A stretch of 64,000 nucleotides of DNA from Coriobacteriales bacterium OH1046 (lineage in GTDB: Bacteria; Actinomycetota; Coriobacteriia; Coriobacteriales; Atopobiaceae): positions 124,001 to 188,000 of the forward strand of contig RQYE01000003.1 of assembly GCA_004010535.1 (NCBI GenBank). Reading direction: 5' to 3'. The position numbers and the translations under genes are program-made. Numbering within the stretch: the stretch's first letter is position 1; each line of letters opens with the position of its first letter. Positions 62,370 through 64,000 of the stretch are shown piece after piece. The notes beneath the pieces are model-generated. The model did no database searches and was not told the DNA's origin. It saw only the letters and a list, made by a program, of their open reading frames with translations.

Positions 62370-63971
62370 ATGGAACCCACCTTCTCGGTCGGCTTCGAGT
62401 GCGCGGGCGAGCAGCGCATGCTCACGCTCGCTCCCGACGGCACCGCCTATCCCGCAGATGCCGTCGCGGAGCTGGGCGTCTCCTTGGTAAAAGGATCGCA
62501 GACGGGCATCTGGCGCCTTCTGGCGGAGCCGACGGTCGAGCTGGCCGTGCGTGCCATCCGCGCCGAGCTCCCCGTCGACCTGCGTGCCATCGACGTCATC
62601 TACCACAACGGCTACCAATCCTGGACCGACAGCTTCGAGCGCCGGGCCAGTTGGGCCATGCCCGGCCTTCTGCACGTGCCGCGCATCGTGGTCGACGACA
62701 ATGTCCTCGATGGCAGCGGGGATTACCGGTTCACATCCTACAAGCTCATGCCGGGGGAGCAGCACGGCTTCACCTACTGCTACCTGCGCACGGGCGAGCG
62801 GGTCACGCTCGTGGGCTCGCTCGATGAGGACGAGGGCTTCACCACGATCTTCTCGTCATGGGGCAACGGCAGCCTCACGCTGGATAAGGAGCCTCCCGCG
62901 CACCCGCTCGCACCGGGAGAGGGGTACGAGCTAGCCTCTTTCATCATCACCTCGGGCGCGCTCGGCGAGTGCTTGGAAAGCTGGCTTTCCCATGCGGGCG
63001 TCAGGCCCCGTCCCGCCCGCCCCCTCATCGGCTTCACCAGCTGGTACCGTCATTATGCGGATATCGACTCATCCGTGCTCGAGCATGATCTGGCCGGGCT
63101 CGCACGGGTGATGGAGGGCTGCGACACGTCCGGTGCCGACGTGACGTTCCAGATCGATGACGGCTATGCCAAAGTGGGAGATTGGCTCGAGGTCGATGCC
63201 GAGAAGTTCCCCGAAGGCATGGCTCCCCTTGCCGTCAAGGTTTCAGAGCGAGGTTTCATCCCCGGCCTGTGGCTTGCGCCGTTTCTCTGCGAGCGCGAGT
63301 CGCGGCTCTTCGCCGAGCACCCTGGATGGCTTCTGCGCGATGAGCATCTCGGTCTGGTCGCCACCGGGGGCAATTGGAGCGGCGCCGTGGCGCTCGACAC
63401 CCAGAATCCCGAGGTGCGCGCTTATATCGCGCGTGTCCTGCAGACGGTCGTGCGCGACTGGGGCTTCAAGCTCCTGAAGCTCGACTTCCTCTTCGCGGCC
63501 TGCATGCTTCCCCATGCGGGCCTCAACCGCGCCCAGCTCATGGTCGATGGCCTCGAGCTCATCCGGGAGGCGGTGGGGGAGGACGCGGCCCTCCTGCTCT
63601 GCGGCGTGCCGCTCGCATCGGCGTTCGGCCGCTGCGAATACTGCCGTATCGGCTGCGATGTGGGTCTCGATTGGGATGACGTCGCCTACATGCGCCTGCT
63701 CCATCGCGAACGCGTGAGCACGCGCCTCTCGCTGGCCGATACGCGTGGGCGCGCCCATCTCGACGGGCTCGTCTTCGGGAACGATCCCGACGTGTTCTTC
63801 CTACGCGACGACGTGCGCCTCTCCGCGAAGCAGAAGGACCTGCTCATGAAGACCGATGCCGCGTCCGGGTCGGTCTTCCTCACCTCGGATGATATGGGAG
63901 CGTGGGATGACTTCCAATGTGCCCGCTATTATGATGTCCTTACCACCTTCTTGAGAAGGGAGCGCCGATGA
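62370..63971 (+). CDS. Alpha-galactosidase-like glycoside hydrolase (GH36 clan)
   Basis: A 533-residue soluble enzyme, shorter than the roughly 700-residue GH36 norm. The barrel has GFTSWYRHYADI, FQIDDGYAKVGDW, and KLLKLDFLFAA with the likely nucleophile Asp372. CRIGCDVGLDWDD contains the likely acid/base Asp430. It lies 3 nt after the transporter gene. The substrate, perhaps raffinose-type or melibiose-type sugars, is inferred. Confidence 0.85.
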   Translation: MEPTFSVGFECAGEQRMLTLAPDGTAYPADAVAELGVSLVKGSQTGIWRLLAEPTVELAVRAIRAELPVDLRAIDVIYHNGYQSWTDSFERRASWAMPGLLHVPRIVVDDNVLDGSGDYRFTSYKLMPGEQHGFTYCYLRTGERVTLVGSLDEDEGFTTIFSSWGNGSLTLDKEPPAHPLAPGEGYELASFIITSGALGECLESWLSHAGVRPRPARPLIGFTSWYRHYADIDSSVLEHDLAGLARVMEGCDTSGADVTFQIDDGYAKVGDWLEVDAEKFPEGMAPLAVKVSERGFIPGLWLAPFLCERESRLFAEHPGWLLRDEHLGLVATGGNWSGAVALDTQNPEVRAYIARVLQTVVRDWGFKLLKLDFLFAACMLPHAGLNRAQLMVDGLELIREAVGEDAALLLCGVPLASAFGRCEYCRIGCDVGLDWDDVAYMRLLHRERVSTRLSLADTRGRAHLDGLVFGNDPDVFFLRDDVRLSAKQKDLLMKTDAASGSVFLTSDDMGAWDDFQCARYYDVLTTFLRRERR

Positions 63972-64000
63972 GCAGTGCTCTGCTTGCAGCGAGTTTCATG
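63968..64000 (+). CDS. Start of a further gene of the operon (cut by window edge)
   Basis: An ATG inside the stop region of the GH36 gene (ATGA overlap) opens a frame for 11 codons to the window edge (MSSALLAASF then M). The coupling pattern of this genome supports a real gene, but no product can be named. Confidence 0.45.
   Translation, partial: MSSALLAASFM

Overview
The window looks like a chromosomal segment of a high-GC, low-redundancy gut-type actinobacterium, most likely a Coriobacteriia member such as Collinsella or a close relative. The grounds are high GC at third codon positions, frequent GTG starts, tight 1-4 nt gene overlaps, Opp peptide importers, a mannose-type PTS, a Tad pilus locus and CarD. 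This is inference from gene content; no marker such as 16S rRNA is present. No phage, IS element, CRISPR array or plasmid gene was seen.

Layout. (1) 2-9068: two consecutive oligopeptide ABC transporter operons (B-C-D-F, then B-C-D-F), separated by a small membrane protein; neither carries a substrate-binding protein inside the window. (2) 9270-14657: an unrecognised three-gene cassette in which two zinc-ribbon proteins flank a 1361-residue membrane protein. (3) 14876-18225: mannose-family PTS (IIAB, IIC, IID) plus a DUF956 (ManO-like) protein, followed by a HAD phosphatase. (4) 19480-21291: a Tat-type lipoprotein peptide-binding protein whose two halves are in swapped order, an apparent circular permutation of OppA, ended by a strong terminator. 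(5) 21401-23702: a two-hairpin repeat element, a P-loop kinase, a glycerophosphodiester phosphodiesterase and an OhrR-like MarR regulator. (6) 24069-33573: a compact Tad/Flp pilus locus (cpaB, tadZ, tadA, tadB, tadC, two Flp-like pilins, three TadE/G-like pseudopilins, DUF192, FHA). (7) 33708-37656: DUF2207 protein, YARHG zinc-ribbon protein, lipoprotein cyclophilin, acylphosphatase. (8) 37742-40943: tRNA-Phe, CarD-like regulator, citrate synthase, HAD phosphatase. (9) 40947-47515: argR, a C39-like protein lacking its catalytic Cys, and argCJBD behind an AT-rich, probably ArgR-controlled leader. (10) 47516-48020: about 500 bp of noncoding DNA full of nested palindromes and a second copy of the two-hairpin repeat. 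(11) 48021-58692: UMF1-type MFS transporter, zinc-dependent phospholipase C-like protein, DXS-like synthase, PPP phosphatase, deoxyinosine glycosylase, SGNH-GNAT fusion, dGTPase-like HD protein, CLC transporter, acyl-CoA thioesterase. (12) 58720-64000: a GT-B-like protein divergent from a TetR-MelB-alpha-galactosidase operon, with a 47-bp perfect palindrome between them.

How they work together. The Opp operons with the permuted binding protein and the PTS import peptides and hexoses. The argCJBD genes run the acetylated arginine pathway from N-acetylglutamate, with ArgJ recycling the acetyl group. The Tad genes build a surface pilus, but secretin, prepilin peptidase and any outer components are not in the window. 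The TetR cluster probably couples uptake and hydrolysis of an alpha-galactoside.

The most unusual items are the permuted OppA, the 1361-residue zinc-ribbon cassette, the paired-hairpin repeat with an identical 95-bp spacing at two loci, and the perfect palindrome before the TetR gene.
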